A DNA stretch of 64,000 nt from Bradyrhizobium sp. NP1 (GTDB taxonomy: Bacteria > Pseudomonadota > Alphaproteobacteria > Rhizobiales > Xanthobacteraceae), in contig NZ_CP127385.1 of the NCBI RefSeq assembly GCF_030378205.1, positions 7,046,001 to 7,110,000 of the forward strand, given 5' to 3'. This document shows positions 11,204 to 20,760 of the stretch, one piece after another (the stretch's first letter is position 1; every line of letters starts with the position of its first letter). The notes beneath the pieces are model-generated. The model had not been told where the DNA came from. It saw nothing but the letters and a program-made list of their open reading frames with translations, and searched no databases. Both the position numbers and the translations under genes were made by a program.

Positions 11204-12526
11204 TCAGGAACCCTGACCGCCGCACTTGTTGGTCTTGGTGTTGTAGTTGCCGCACTTCTTGCCGACCCAGTCGCCGATCAGGTCCTTGGAGCCTTCCAGC
11301 TCCTTCGACCAGGCGTCGCCGGCCACCAGGCCCGGCGTCTTCCACACCACGTCGAACTGGCCGTTGCCCTTGATCTCGCCGATGAACACCGGCTTGGTGA
11401 TGTGATGGTTCGGCAGCATCTTGGCGACGCCGCCGGTCAGGTTCGGCGTCTCGATGCCGGGCAGCGCGTCGATCACCTTGTCGGGATCGGTGGATTTCGC
11501 CTTCTCGACCGCCTTCACCCACATGTTGAAGCCGATGTAGTGCGCTTCCATCGGATCGTTGGTGGTGCGCTTCGGGTTCTTGGTGTAGGCCTGCCATTCC
11601 TTGATGAACTTCTCGTTGGCCGGCGTCTTGATCGACTCGAAGTAGTTCCAGGCGGCCAGATGGCCGAGCAGCGGCTTGGTGTCGATGCCGGCAAGCTCCT
11701 CTTCACCGACCGAGAACGCGACCACCGGAATGTCGGTCGCCTTGATGCCCTGGTTGCCGAGCTCCTTGTAGAACGGCACGTTGGCGTCGCCGTTGATGGT
11801 GGACACCACCGCGGTCTTCTTGCCGGCCGAGCCGAACTTCTTGATGTCGGCGACGATGGTCTGCCAGTCGGAATGGCCGAACGGCGTGTAGTTGATCATG
11901 ATGTCGTCATCCTTGACGCCCTTCGACTTCAGATAGGCTTCGAGGATCTTGTTGGTGGTGCGCGGATAGACGTAGTCGGTGCCGGCGAGCACCCAGCGCT
12001 TCACCTTCTCTTCCTTCATCAGGTAGTCGACGGCGGGGATCGCCTGCTGGTTCGGCGCCGCACCCGTGTAGAACACGTTGCGCTCGCTCTCCTCGCCTTC
12101 ATACTGCACCGGGTAGAACAGGATGTTGTCGAGCTCCTTGAACACCGGCAGCACCGATTTGCGCGACACCGAGGTCCAGCAGCCGAACACGACCGCGACC
12201 TTGTCCTTGGTGATGAGCTCGCGCGCCTTTTCCGCAAACAGCGGCCAGTTCGAGGCGGGATCGACGACCACGGCCTCGAGCTTCTTGCCGAGCACGCCGC
12301 CCTTCTTGTTCTGCTCGTCGATGAGGAAAAGGATGGTGTCCTTCAGCGTGGTCTCGCTGATGGCCATGGTGCCGGACAGCGAATGCAGCACGCCGACCTT
12401 GATGGTGTCGTCGGCCGCCTTGGCCTGGGTGAAGGCGGCGAGGCCAAGCACGAGGCCTGCGGTCGCCGCGAGCCAGCGTCGGCGGCTCAGAGGCTCCGCT
12501 ATTCCGTGAGTGGGTTGAGTAGACAT
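11204..12526 (-). CDS. urtA: Urea ABC transporter substrate-binding protein UrtA
   Basis: Periplasmic urea-binding protein of the LIV family, 440 aa. The N-terminus has a twin-arginine signal (LSRRRWLAATAGLVLGLAAF) with cleavage expected after QAKA, so it may be exported folded by Tat. The mature start DDTIKVGVLHSLSGTMAISE and the segments VFGCWTSVSRKSVLPVFKE and LFYPVQYEGEESERN are diagnostic for UrtA/FmdD-type binding proteins. ATG 12526 has GGGAG about 10 bases upstream. It is the promoter-proximal gene of the urt-ure operon. Confidence 0.97.
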   Translation of the reverse strand: MSTQPTHGIAEPLSRRRWLAATAGLVLGLAAFTQAKAADDTIKVGVLHSLSGTMAISETTLKDTILFLIDEQNKKGGVLGKKLEAVVVDPASNWPLFAEKARELITKDKVAVVFGCWTSVSRKSVLPVFKELDNILFYPVQYEGEESERNVFYTGAAPNQQAIPAVDYLMKEEKVKRWVLAGTDYVYPRTTNKILEAYLKSKGVKDDDIMINYTPFGHSDWQTIVADIKKFGSAGKKTAVVSTINGDANVPFYKELGNQGIKATDIPVVAFSVGEEELAGIDTKPLLGHLAAWNYFESIKTPANEKFIKEWQAYTKNPKRTTNDPMEAHYIGFNMWVKAVEKAKSTDPDKVIDALPGIETPNLTGGVAKMLPNHHITKPVFIGEIKGNGQFDVVWKTPGLVAGDAWSKELEGSKDLIGDWVGKKCGNYNTKTNKCGGQGS

Positions 12527-12532
12527 GAACAA

Positions 12533-12824
12533 TCATCTCCCTGACGCAGGCGTTGAACGCTTGCGACGGCCCCCTTGGCCGCCCGCGGCGACAGGAATCG
12601 CAAGAAGCATGCCATTACCGGGAAACGGACCTAAGCCTATGGGACTGTTTGGAAATCTGTCCTTCTGCCGCCTCGCCCAAAGGCGAATTGCCCAATTTAT
12701 GGCCCGATCAAATGTATGCCGTGGCAGCAAAATGTATAATCTCTAGGCAATAGCCGACGACTGTCTAAATTTACGGCAGCCGTCGCGGCTGATTTTTCGA
12801 GCAATCGGTAGCCATACGCACGAT
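12533..12824. other. Divergent intergenic region urtA / DEAD-box helicase
   Basis: About 290 bp between the two divergent units. It holds the sigma-54 element described separately; the rest is comparatively AT-rich (12690-12780). The octamer AAATGTAT occurs twice there, the second copy running on into AATCT. I see no further gene. Confidence 0.5.
12599..12614 (-). promoter_or_regulatory. Candidate sigma-54 (-24/-12) promoter of urt-ure operon
   Basis: On the minus strand the sequence is TGGCATGCTTCTTGCG, matching the RpoN consensus TGGCAC-N5-TTGCW with the invariant GG and GC exactly 10 bases apart. Transcription would begin near 12587, leaving a leader of about 60 bases before urtA. NtrC-activated sigma-54 promoters are established for urea transport genes in other bacteria. 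I found no clear paired NtrC sites upstream. Confidence 0.7.
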
Positions 12825-12852
12825 TTGACCTTGAAAGCGTCGGCTTTACGTT
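12825..12852 (+). promoter_or_regulatory. Candidate sigma-70 promoter of DEAD-box helicase
   Basis: TTGACC at 12825-12830, a 16-base spacer, then TACGTT at 12847-12852. The -35 is good and the -10 weak. If used, the start site falls near 12859, which makes the ATG at 12857 unusable and leaves a leader of about 190 bases before the TTG at 13049. Confidence 0.4.
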
Positions 12853-13048
12853 CCATATGGTCGCCAAGACCTTGGTCGCTGAAGCGAATCAGGTCGTCGC
12901 GAGCCGCGTGTTCTTGGCCCTTAAGCAGGCTTCTGGTTCGCCCCTTCATCCCGACGAACCGACGTCCCAACACGCGGACGTCACTCAAGACGTCCAGCGC
13001 ACCCCGCCGACTGGCAGGGCGCTGTTTTCATATGGAAAGATCCCCCTT

Positions 13049-14449
<1,401 letters not shown>

Positions 14450-14473
14450 CCGTCGACCGACCTGGAGAATGAC

Positions 14474-14764
14474 ATGGCTAAAGAGGAGCTGATCCAGTTC
14501 GAAGGGCTGGTCACCGAAATTCTTCCCGACGCCCGCTATCGCGTGCAGCTCGACGCCGGACATGAGATCATCGCCTACACCGCCGGCAAGATGAAAAAGA
14601 ACCGGATCAAGACGCTGGCCGGCGACCGCGTGACGATCGAGATGTCGCCCTACGACCTGGAAAAGGGGCGGCTGATCTTCCGTCACAAGGACGAGCGGCC
14701 GAGCTCGCCGGGCGGCCCGCCGCGCGGCGGAGCCCAGCGCGGCGGCCAATTCCGCCGTCGCTAG
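14474..14764 (+). CDS. infA: Translation initiation factor IF-1 (extended paralogue)
   Basis: S1/OB-fold IF-1, which occupies the ribosomal A-site during initiation. The core [39 protein letters not shown] and [20 protein letters not shown] is clear. The protein is 96 aa, versus ~72 for ordinary IF-1; the surplus is a Gly/Arg/Pro tail ([17 protein letters not shown]). Alphaproteobacteria often carry a standard infA elsewhere, so this may be a second, cold-linked copy. GGAG lies 6 bases before the ATG. Confidence 0.93.
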   Translation: MAKEELIQFEGLVTEILPDARYRVQLDAGHEIIAYTAGKMKKNRIKTLAGDRVTIEMSPYDLEKGRLIFRHKDERPSSPGGPPRGGAQRGGQFRRR

Positions 14765-14934
14765 GGGGCTGGATCGGGACCCGGACGGCCGCGGTCATGC
14801 GAGGCGGCCACGGGTTTCCGAAAGGACCGTGCTGAAATAAAAGGCGGAGGCGTGGCCGGACCACGTGTGACGACACGGTGTCGCCGCGCAGGCAATCTTG
14901 CGGCGCGCGCGGCCAAAAATCGTGCGCGTCAGGA

Positions 14935-14963
14935 TTGTTTTGCGCCCCTGCTTCCAATATTAT
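14935..14963 (+). promoter_or_regulatory. Candidate sigma-70 promoter of csp gene
   Basis: TTGTTT (14935-14940), exactly 17 bases, then TATTAT (14958-14963): a strong match for a housekeeping promoter. Expected start near 14970 leaves a ~130-base leader before the csp start at 15103, as in many cold-shock mRNAs. The surrounding 14765-15102 gap has no ORF I would call. Confidence 0.6.
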
Positions 14964-15102
14964 TACCGTAATCGATTTTCGGCCGGACGACATTAGCAAC
15001 TCACCGGTACAGCCGGTTCACGCTGACGACCCTTCCAAAAATTCGATGCACACCAGCCCGCGCAAGCGGGTTTTGACCATACATCTGAGAAGGGACTATC
15101 CC

Positions 15103-15315
15103 GTGACTATGGGAACCGTGAAGTGGTTTAACGCAACCAAAGGCTACGGCTTCATTCAGCCGGACGATGGCGGCAACGACGTGTTCGTGCACATCAGCGC
15201 CGTTGAGCGCGCCGGGCTCGGCACGCTGCGCGAGGGCCAGAAGATCTCCTACGAGATCGTCGCCGATCGCCGCTCGGGCAAGTCGTCGGCCGACAATCTG
15301 CGCTCGGCGGGTTGA
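15103..15315 (+). CDS. Cold-shock domain protein (CspA family)
   Basis: A 70-aa single cold-shock domain that binds single-stranded RNA/DNA. RNP1-type [11 protein letters not shown] and RNP2-type [10 protein letters not shown] are present, preceded by [13 protein letters not shown]. The GTG at 15103 is chosen because AGAAGGGA sits 8 bases before it; the ATG two codons later is the alternative. The gene has its own promoter with a long leader and is closed by a strong terminator. Confidence 0.95.
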   Translation: MTMGTVKWFNATKGYGFIQPDDGGNDVFVHISAVERAGLGTLREGQKISYEIVADRRSGKSSADNLRSAG

Positions 15316-15352
15316 ACCGCGCGGCGGCAAGGCCGAAAAGCCGACAAGAAAC

Positions 15353-15391
15353 AACAAGGCCGCGCTAGACTGCGCGGCCTTGTTCGTTTTT
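15353..15391 (+). terminator. Rho-independent terminator after csp
   Basis: Perfect 13-bp stem AACAAGGCCGCGC / GCGCGGCCTTGTT (15353-15365 and 15372-15384), loop TAGACT, then CG followed by TTTTT. It lies between csp and the convergent tadE-like gene ending at 15406 and could also stop the opposite transcript. Confidence 0.92.
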
Positions 15392-15405
15392 GCGGACCGC
15401 GCCGC

Positions 15406-16074
15406 CTACAGCTGTGGACAGGGCGTCGAGTTGCCGGAGGCCGACGCCGGATAGGTCACGCAGGCCGACTGCCGCGGCCGCGTATAGGCGAAATCGCTGA
15501 GCGTGATGCCTGTCTTCAGCACGTAGCCGACCGGCGGCGCGTAGGCGTAGCTGACCTCGCTGTAGATGAGATAGGTGCCGCCGACCGCGAGCGCGGCCGG
15601 AATGACGACCGACGACCTCGGCGCGCGAGGCGCCGAGCCCTTGCTCCACTGCACGCGGGCCGCAAGCGTGTTGGGATCGATGTAGAGCTCCGAGATCGTG
15701 CCCTGCATCGGCGCGTTCGGATAGGGCGTCAGGCTGCCGGGATTGTAGGGCCACATGATGCTGTTGGCGGCCGTGAAGTAATTGTTGATATCGGTATCGG
15801 AAACGCCGGCCGGCGGCGACTGCGAGGTGAGGTCGGAGAGGGTGTGCGCCATCAGTGTGACCTTGCGGCTGATCGCCACCGCCGATCCCAGCTCCACGGT
15901 GCCGAAGAACAGCACCAGCATCAACGGCACGACCATGGCGAATTCGACCGCCGCGAGCGCCTTGCAGTCGCCGGCCAGCGCCAGGGCAGAGCGCCGCAGG
16001 CGAAGCCAGCCCTGCCGCGGCCAGCGCCGGAGCGACGCGGTCTTGAGCGACACGGTGTTCGACGTGGTGTCCAT
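15406..16074 (-). CDS. TadE/TadG-like pseudopilin, second copy
   Basis: A 222-aa protein with a basic N-terminus and one N-terminal membrane segment (AVEFAMVVPLMLVLFFGTVE), the TadE-like signature, followed by an extracytoplasmic domain with two Cys near the C-terminus. Pseudopilins of this class are cleaved by the prepilin peptidase before the hydrophobic helix. Here the residue at the expected cleavage position (four before the conserved Glu) is Ala, not Gly, so processing is uncertain. It lies 11 bp after the other TadE-like gene and is transcribed with it, divergent from the main tad cluster. Confidence 0.85.
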   Translation of the reverse strand: MDTTSNTVSLKTASLRRWPRQGWLRLRRSALALAGDCKALAAVEFAMVVPLMLVLFFGTVELGSAVAISRKVTLMAHTLSDLTSQSPPAGVSDTDINNYFTAANSIMWPYNPGSLTPYPNAPMQGTISELYIDPNTLAARVQWSKGSAPRAPRSSVVIPAALAVGGTYLIYSEVSYAYAPPVGYVLKTGITLSDFAYTRPRQSACVTYPASASGNSTPCPQL

Positions 16075-16085
16075 CGCGCGCTCCG

Positions 16086-16673
16086 TCAGCAGGATCCGTT
16101 ATACGGCTCGTTGCGGAACGCCGCCGTGGCGGCGAGCAGCCGCTTGTTGCCGGTGAGATTGGAGATGTTGTAGCCGAGGCCCGTGACGATCAGCGGCCAC
16201 TGATAGAACAGCCTCACGACGACGATCGAGCAGGAACCGCCGGGATTGTACTGCATGTTGTTGATGAAATTGCCGGCGGCGTCGATCTGGCTGCTCATGG
16301 TGACGTTCGAGAACCCGGGATAGCTGCGGACATCGATGTAGATGTTGTTGCAGTTGAACAGCGCAGGGACCTGCTGGCAGACATAGCTCGCGAACCCCGC
16401 CTGCGTGCAGGGCGCGGGCTGGCCGCCCGCCTGGCAGAGCGGCACCTGGCCGGATTGTGCCTGGCCGGTGAAGACCGCGCGCGCGGAGTCCTGCGTGATG
16501 GTCTCGAGCACCTGGCTGGCGTAGAACACCAGCGCAGTCTCGATGATTGCGAACAGCAGCGCGAAGAACAGCGGCGCAACCAGCGCGAACTCGACGATGG
16601 TCGAGCCGCGCCGGCTGCGGCGAAACCGGCGTGCCAGGCGGCGGATCGAAGCGAGTGAGGCGGGCGGCGACAT
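16086..16673 (-). CDS. TadE-like pseudopilin
   Basis: A 195-aa pseudopilin: an Arg-rich leader, then RRG|STIVEFALVAPLFFALLFAI, with Gly at -1 and Glu at +5 of the likely prepilin peptidase site, then a Cys-rich outer domain. TadE and TadF-type minor pilins are needed for Flp fibre assembly. I take ATG 16673 (GGAA about 10 bases upstream). A GTG at 16745 is in frame but lies only about 20 bp from a CtrA-like box at 16766, too close for a leader. Confidence 0.87.
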   Translation of the reverse strand: MSPPASLASIRRLARRFRRSRRGSTIVEFALVAPLFFALLFAIIETALVFYASQVLETITQDSARAVFTGQAQSGQVPLCQAGGQPAPCTQAGFASYVCQQVPALFNCNNIYIDVRSYPGFSNVTMSSQIDAAGNFINNMQYNPGGSCSIVVVRLFYQWPLIVTGLGYNISNLTGNKRLLAATAAFRNEPYNGSC

Positions 16674-16765
16674 CGAGCGGTTTTCCGGGAGCTTCTCTGC
16701 CACCAAGGAATAGCGAAAACTGATTGTTGAAGTCTTGCGCGCCACCGGCGCGGCCTGCGGCGCCC

Positions 16766-16781
16766 GTTAGCCGCGCATTAA
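16766..16781 (-). promoter_or_regulatory. CtrA-like box upstream of tadE-like genes
   Basis: Minus-strand TTAA-TGCGCGG-CTAAC, one mismatch from the CtrA consensus TTAA-N7-TTAAC. It lies 93 bp upstream of the tadE-like ATG. Related boxes occur before flp and tadD. Confidence 0.5.
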
Positions 16782-16810
16782 CCATCGGCTGATGCGGCTG
16801 GCGGCTCGCC

Positions 16811-16865
16811 TGATCCGGTAAAGCGAGTACCGGCCTTCCGCGCGACAAACGCGTAACGCGTTTGC
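16811..16865. repeat. Partial copy of a dispersed palindromic repeat
   Basis: TGATCCGGTAAAGCG, then CCTTCCGCGCGACAAACGCG and AACGCGTTTGCC, resembles the inner part of the repeat at 32528-32603 (GATCCGGAAAAGTG, then TTTTCC, GCGACAAACTCGGAACGCG, TTTGCG). It fills the gap between the TadE-like genes and the next minus-strand gene. Confidence 0.5.
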
Positions 16866-18344
16866 CTAGTGGGGCCGGATCGTGCTGCCAGCGCCGCCAC
16901 CAACGCGGGCGTGGACCACCGCGATATCGTCCGCATAGACCCGCCGCCAGCCGTCGAGACGGTCGAGCAGGCCGACCGCGGGCGTCCCCGGCGTCAGCAG
17001 CGTGGCGTCGATGTCGTGGCGCTTGAGCAGGTCGAGAAACAGGTCGACGTCCTTGAGCTGCAGCGCGCGGAAATAGGCCATCTCGAACGTTTCGCCGTAC
17101 AGCTCCGCCCTGCCGTCGAGGAAGACCGGGATGCCCTGCCAGATCAGGTAGCCGCCGAACGGAAGGTCGTTCAGCACCCGCTTCGCATGGCTTGCCTTCA
17201 GCGTCGCGACGGCCGCAGCCGGCGACTGCCCCGCCGGCGGCGCGAAGGTGGCGCGCGCGGCAAACGCCCAGGTCGATGCGATGACGACCACAGCGACGAG
17301 CACGAGCGAGCCGGCCGAGAACGGCTTGTCGCCGCGCGGCTCGCGCTTCAGGCCGAACTGGGTTGCGACCGGCTCCAGCATCACCAGCGGCACCAGCAGC
17401 GCAAACAGCTCGACATTGCGCACATGCGACAGCGCCATGTGCATCAATCCGAGCAGCAGCGCGATGCGCGGCGGCGACAGCCGGATGCCGGCATAGAACG
17501 CCGCCGCCAGCAGCATCAGCATGGCCGCGCCGAAGCCCGTCAGCGTCGAGAAATTGACCGGCATCCATTCGGCGATGACGTGCAGCACCTCGCCGAGATC
17601 GAGGATGTTGCGCGCGGCGAGGAACGACTGCCAGCCATAGGGCGTGACGCAGCACGCGGCGACGGCGCCGATGCCGAAGGCCGCCCAGCGCAAGGCCAGC
17701 GACCTGCGCTGCGAGGCCTCCGCGTTCCACAGCGCGTCCAGCGCGAAACCGCCGACCAGCACCAGGCCGAACAGGAATCCGCCATGCAGATTGGCCCACA
17801 CCGCGATCAGCGGCAGCAGCAGCAGGGAGGGCGGCTCGCGGCGCTCGCTCGCCGACAATAGCCCGTTCGCCCAGGCGAGCAGGAACGGGAATGCCAGCAC
17901 ATAGGGCCGCGCCAGCATGTGGTCGACGAACAGCATCAGCGCCGCAAAGGCGATCAGCACCGCCAGCGTCGGGGCAATGCGGCGGCTGAGGATGAACGCA
18001 AGCTGCGCCGCCGTCGCGGCGATCGCGGCGGCCGACAGCACGACCGGGCCCGCCCAGCCCGCGAGTTCATAGGCCTGCGCATAGAGCACCTGCGCCAGCC
18101 AGGATGACGAGATCCAGGGCACCCCCGACCGCGTGAAGGAATAGAAGTCGACGCGCGGCAGCGCGTGGTGCTCGATGATCCACTTGCCGGTCAGTATCTG
18201 CCAGTAGGTGTCGGAGTCGCCAAGCAGCACATTGCCGTTGATCAGGATGGTGGCGTAGGCCCATACGCCGAACCACGCCCAGACCGGTACGCTGCCGAGG
18301 CCGAGCGTGCGCGCCTGCGGGGCGATGACGACATCGGTGCTCAT
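16866..18344 (-). CDS. Polytopic membrane protein of unknown function
   Basis: A 492-aa protein with roughly ten hydrophobic segments and a soluble C-terminal region of about 110 residues. The N-terminal loop GDSDTYWQILTGKWIIEH, followed by LPRVDFYSFTRSG, places acidic residues just after the first membrane helix. This resembles the lipid-linked-sugar glycosyltransferase layout (GT-C type), but I cannot assign a substrate. The C-terminal GGYLIWQGIPVFLDGRAELY is conserved-looking. It sits inside the tad region; a role in pilin glycosylation would be speculation. Confidence 0.8.
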   Translation of the reverse strand: MSTDVVIAPQARTLGLGSVPVWAWFGVWAYATILINGNVLLGDSDTYWQILTGKWIIEHHALPRVDFYSFTRSGVPWISSSWLAQVLYAQAYELAGWAGPVVLSAAAIAATAAQLAFILSRRIAPTLAVLIAFAALMLFVDHMLARPYVLAFPFLLAWANGLLSASERREPPSLLLLPLIAVWANLHGGFLFGLVLVGGFALDALWNAEASQRRSLALRWAAFGIGAVAACCVTPYGWQSFLAARNILDLGEVLHVIAEWMPVNFSTLTGFGAAMLMLLAAAFYAGIRLSPPRIALLLGLMHMALSHVRNVELFALLVPLVMLEPVATQFGLKREPRGDKPFSAGSLVLVAVVVIASTWAFAARATFAPPAGQSPAAAVATLKASHAKRVLNDLPFGGYLIWQGIPVFLDGRAELYGETFEMAYFRALQLKDVDLFLDLLKRHDIDATLLTPGTPAVGLLDRLDGWRRVYADDIAVVHARVGGGAGSTIRPH

Positions 18345-18368
18345 GTCCGCTACTTCGAAACCGTGCTG

Positions 18369-19196
18369 CTAGTGACGAAACGGATAGGCGAGCTGTCCAC
18401 CGATCTCGGTCGGAACCGCCTGGTCATCGACGCCATAGGCCTCCGGCAGCTTGCCCTCGGGCATCCGGAACGTACCGAACAGGATATCCCAGACCGGAAA
18501 CGTGCCGGCGAAATTGGTGTGGCCGCCTTCCTCGAGCGAGGTGTGATGCCAGCGGTGAAACACCGGCGTCGCGATGAGGTATTTGAACGGCCCGAGCGTC
18601 CAGTTGAGGTTGGCGTGGACGAAGGCGGAGTGGAACGTGGTGAACGGTCCGACCCACAGCATGATGTTGGGGGAAATGCCCGCCAGCAGCAGGATGACAT
18701 CCACCGAGATGGTGCCGATCAGCAGGTTGACCGGATGGAAGCGCGCAGCCGAAATCCACTCCAGATCTTCCGAGGAATGATGGATAGCGTGATATTTCCA
18801 GAAACCGCCGCCGTGAAACAGCCGGTGCAGCCAGTACAGCATGAAGTCGGAGGCGACCAGGAACAGCACCGCCTGCACCCAGAGCGGCAGCTGCGCCAGC
18901 GGGCCGTGCCCGTTGTCGTAGAACGCGACCAGATCGTCGGGCTCGTGAATGTTGAAGAGAACACCGGCGCCGATGATCATCAGCCCGATGCGGAAGACGC
19001 GGGCGAACACCGGCACGAAGAACCAGTAGCAGAAGTCGGTGACGAGCTCGCGCTTGCGCCACCACGGCTGACCCGGATTGCAGGCCCAGAAGTGGGCGAG
19101 CACGGAGAAGATGATCGCAAGCACGATGGTGACCGGCACCACCTTCGCCATCGTCTGGCCGATCATCACGATGACTTCGAGGGGAAGAGTGGACAT
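18369..19196 (-). CDS. Fatty acid hydroxylase / sterol desaturase family protein
   Basis: Integral membrane di-iron oxygenase of 275 aa. The three His boxes are present in order: HRLFH, HAIHHSSEDLEW and HRWHHTSLEEGG, spaced by membrane helices as in the family. Substrates in bacteria range from hopanoid and carotenoid to fatty acyl chains; none can be assigned. It follows the head of the flp pilin region divergently and precedes the 492-aa membrane protein by 24 bp on the same strand. Confidence 0.9.
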   Translation of the reverse strand: MSTLPLEVIVMIGQTMAKVVPVTIVLAIIFSVLAHFWACNPGQPWWRKRELVTDFCYWFFVPVFARVFRIGLMIIGAGVLFNIHEPDDLVAFYDNGHGPLAQLPLWVQAVLFLVASDFMLYWLHRLFHGGGFWKYHAIHHSSEDLEWISAARFHPVNLLIGTISVDVILLLAGISPNIMLWVGPFTTFHSAFVHANLNWTLGPFKYLIATPVFHRWHHTSLEEGGHTNFAGTFPVWDILFGTFRMPEGKLPEAYGVDDQAVPTEIGGQLAYPFRH

Positions 19197-19502
19197 GGCG
19201 ACCTCGGTTCGATGCCTTCTCCATGGCTACCTGCTCGCGCTTAAGGAGGCATGAATCGCGGGGCAAATTGCCTGCTGTCGGATGCGCGCAGGCTCGCGCC
19301 AAAAAACGTGTTCGCGTTTTATCGAAACGCTTAATGCCAAATTTACCGTGCGCAAGAAGAGCGGGTTACCCCCGGTTTTGCGTGATCGAATTAACTGCGC
19401 CGCAATCGTCGGCTTTTAGGGTTCCCGCATGGTCACGGTGCTGAGAACGCCGGCCAGACCTAACGTTAGTCGACCAGCCACGTGTACATGGAGTTTATCC
19501 CG
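19197..19502. other. Intergenic region upstream of flp pilin gene
   Basis: About 305 bp between the divergent hydroxylase gene and flp, relatively AT-rich at 19300-19400. It carries one CtrA-like box (separate entry). No ORF or further repeat is evident. Confidence 0.5.
19331..19346 (+). promoter_or_regulatory. CtrA-like box upstream of flp pilin
   Basis: TTAA-TGCCAAA-TTTAC, one mismatch to TTAA-N7-TTAAC, about 155 bp before the pilin start. CtrA control of pilA is established in Caulobacter; here it is inferred from the motif. Confidence 0.5.
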
Positions 19503-19667
19503 ATGAAGAACCTTATTGCCCGTTTCGTGAAGGACGAGTCCGGCGCCACCGCGATCGAATACGGACTGATCGCCGCCGGCATCGCCATCGCGATCATCAC
19601 TGCTGTCCAGAGCGTTGGTACCAAGCTCTCGGGCAACTTCAGCACGATCTCGACCTCGCTGAAGTAA
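19503..19667 (+). CDS. Flp/Fap-type IVb pilin
   Basis: Major pilin subunit of the Tad pilus, 54 aa. The prepilin site is textbook: a short leader MKNLIARFVKDESG, cleavage after Gly14, then ATAIEYGLIAAGIAIAI with Glu and Tyr at +5/+6. ATG 19503 is chosen over an upstream in-frame ATG at 19482 because GGAG sits 9 bases before it and the leader then has normal length. A terminator follows at once, so the pilin is also made as a separate short mRNA. Confidence 0.95.
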   Translation: MKNLIARFVKDESGATAIEYGLIAAGIAIAIITAVQSVGTKLSGNFSTISTSLK

Positions 19668-19688
19668 GCATCGCTGCAACGTGCATCA

Positions 19689-19717
19689 AAGGCTCCGGCT
19701 ACGCCGGAGCCTTTTTT
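19689..19717 (+). terminator. Rho-independent terminator after flp
   Basis: Stem GGCTCCGGC / GCCGGAGCC with loop TAC and a run of six T. It would attenuate transcription into cpaA, favouring pilin over assembly proteins. Confidence 0.9.
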
Positions 19718-19886
19718 GTTTGCGCGCCAGGCCAGGCATCTTGCCCGGCCGGCCAAACCGACTGCCCGGCGCCCGTGCCGACAGGGGCGCAGGCGGCGTC
19801 CGGGCGTTTTCCGATTATTTAACTCTGCGGGTTAGCTTCGACGAAGCCGCGCCCCTGCGCGGCCCACAGGGCAAACCGGAAATTCC

Positions 19887-20411
19887 ATGATCCTCGATAT
19901 CGCCCGCCTCTCGCTGTTTCCCGCCCTGATGGCGTTCGCGGCCGCGAGCGACCTCTTCACCATGACGATCTCCAACCGGGTGTCGCTTCTGCTCGCCGCG
20001 GGCTTTCTCGCGCTCGCGCTCGCCGGTGGCATGGGCGCGGCCGATATCCTCTCGCATCTCGGCGCCGCCGGCACGGTGCTGGCGGTCGCCTTTGCCTGTT
20101 TCGCCATGGGCTGGGTTGGCGGCGGCGATGCCAAGCTGGCCGCGGCGATCGCGCTGTGGTTCGGCTTCGCCCACCTGATGGACTATCTGCTCTACGCGTC
20201 CCTGCTCGGCGGCGCGCTGACCCTGCTGCTGCTGCAATTCCGGCAGTGGCCGCTGCCCTACCCGCTTTCGGCCCAGGCCTGGCTGACCCGGCTGCACGCC
20301 AAGGAGACCGGCATCCCCTACGGGATCGCGCTCGCGATCGGCGCGTTGATGATCTATCCGGAGACCGAATGGATGAAGGCGGTCGACCTCGCGCACTTCG
20401 CCATTCCCTGA
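19887..20411 (+). CDS. cpaA: Prepilin peptidase CpaA/TadV
   Basis: Membrane aspartic protease that processes Flp pilin and TadE-type pseudopilins. The 174-aa protein is the short TadV form, without the methylase domain. The two catalytic Asp are in AASDLFTMTISNR (first) and WVGGGDAKLAAA (GxGD motif). Five to six hydrophobic segments are seen. It lies 220 bp after flp. Confidence 0.93.
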   Translation: MILDIARLSLFPALMAFAAASDLFTMTISNRVSLLLAAGFLALALAGGMGAADILSHLGAAGTVLAVAFACFAMGWVGGGDAKLAAAIALWFGFAHLMDYLLYASLLGGALTLLLLQFRQWPLPYPLSAQAWLTRLHAKETGIPYGIALAIGALMIYPETEWMKAVDLAHFAIP

Positions 20412-20538
20412 ACTGGAAGTATGTAACGCTCCGTTAAGGCAATTTACTCACGCCTCATTAACCATGCTTTGACGAATAGCTGGTCAACTCCCATCACGGC
20501 GGCGGAAGCGCCGCGGCGTAATGTGGAAAGTGAAGCGT

Positions 20539-20760
20539 ATGAGCAGGGCACGCCATTTCGTGCTGACCCTCGCACCTGGTGCCGGCGGCATTGTCGGCGG
20601 TCTTGCGGGCGGGTCCGACAAAAATTTGGTGCGAACCGACGCGGGCGCCGGCTTGGCCGCGACCCGGTCGCAGTTTGCCAGCTTCAATTCCGACGCCCTG
20701 CAGCGCCAGCCGGTCATCACCGCCGCCGTCATTTGCCGGAGCGAAAGGACACCCTCATGA
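20539..20760 (+). CDS. Small ORF in the cpaB position, possible truncated CpaB
   Basis: A 73-aa ORF whose stop overlaps the cpaC start (ATGA), as expected for the preceding tad gene. The first ~30 residues (MSRARHFVLTLAPGAGGIVG...) recall the membrane anchor of rhizobial CpaB/RcpC as I remember it. However, CpaB is normally ~260 aa with SAF and RcpC domains, which are missing here. After residue ~33 the sequence matches nothing I know. Codon use is GC3-rich, like a real gene. It may be a cpaB remnant after internal deletion or a new small protein. An in-frame ATG at 20521 would add six residues. Confidence 0.5.
   Translation: MSRARHFVLTLAPGAGGIVGGLAGGSDKNLVRTDAGAGLAATRSQFASFNSDALQRQPVITAAVICRSERTPS

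Noticed and set aside
12857..13048. Longer helicase start at ATG 12857
   Set aside because: The added 64 residues are unlike the family, and a candidate promoter would place the transcript start at or after this ATG.
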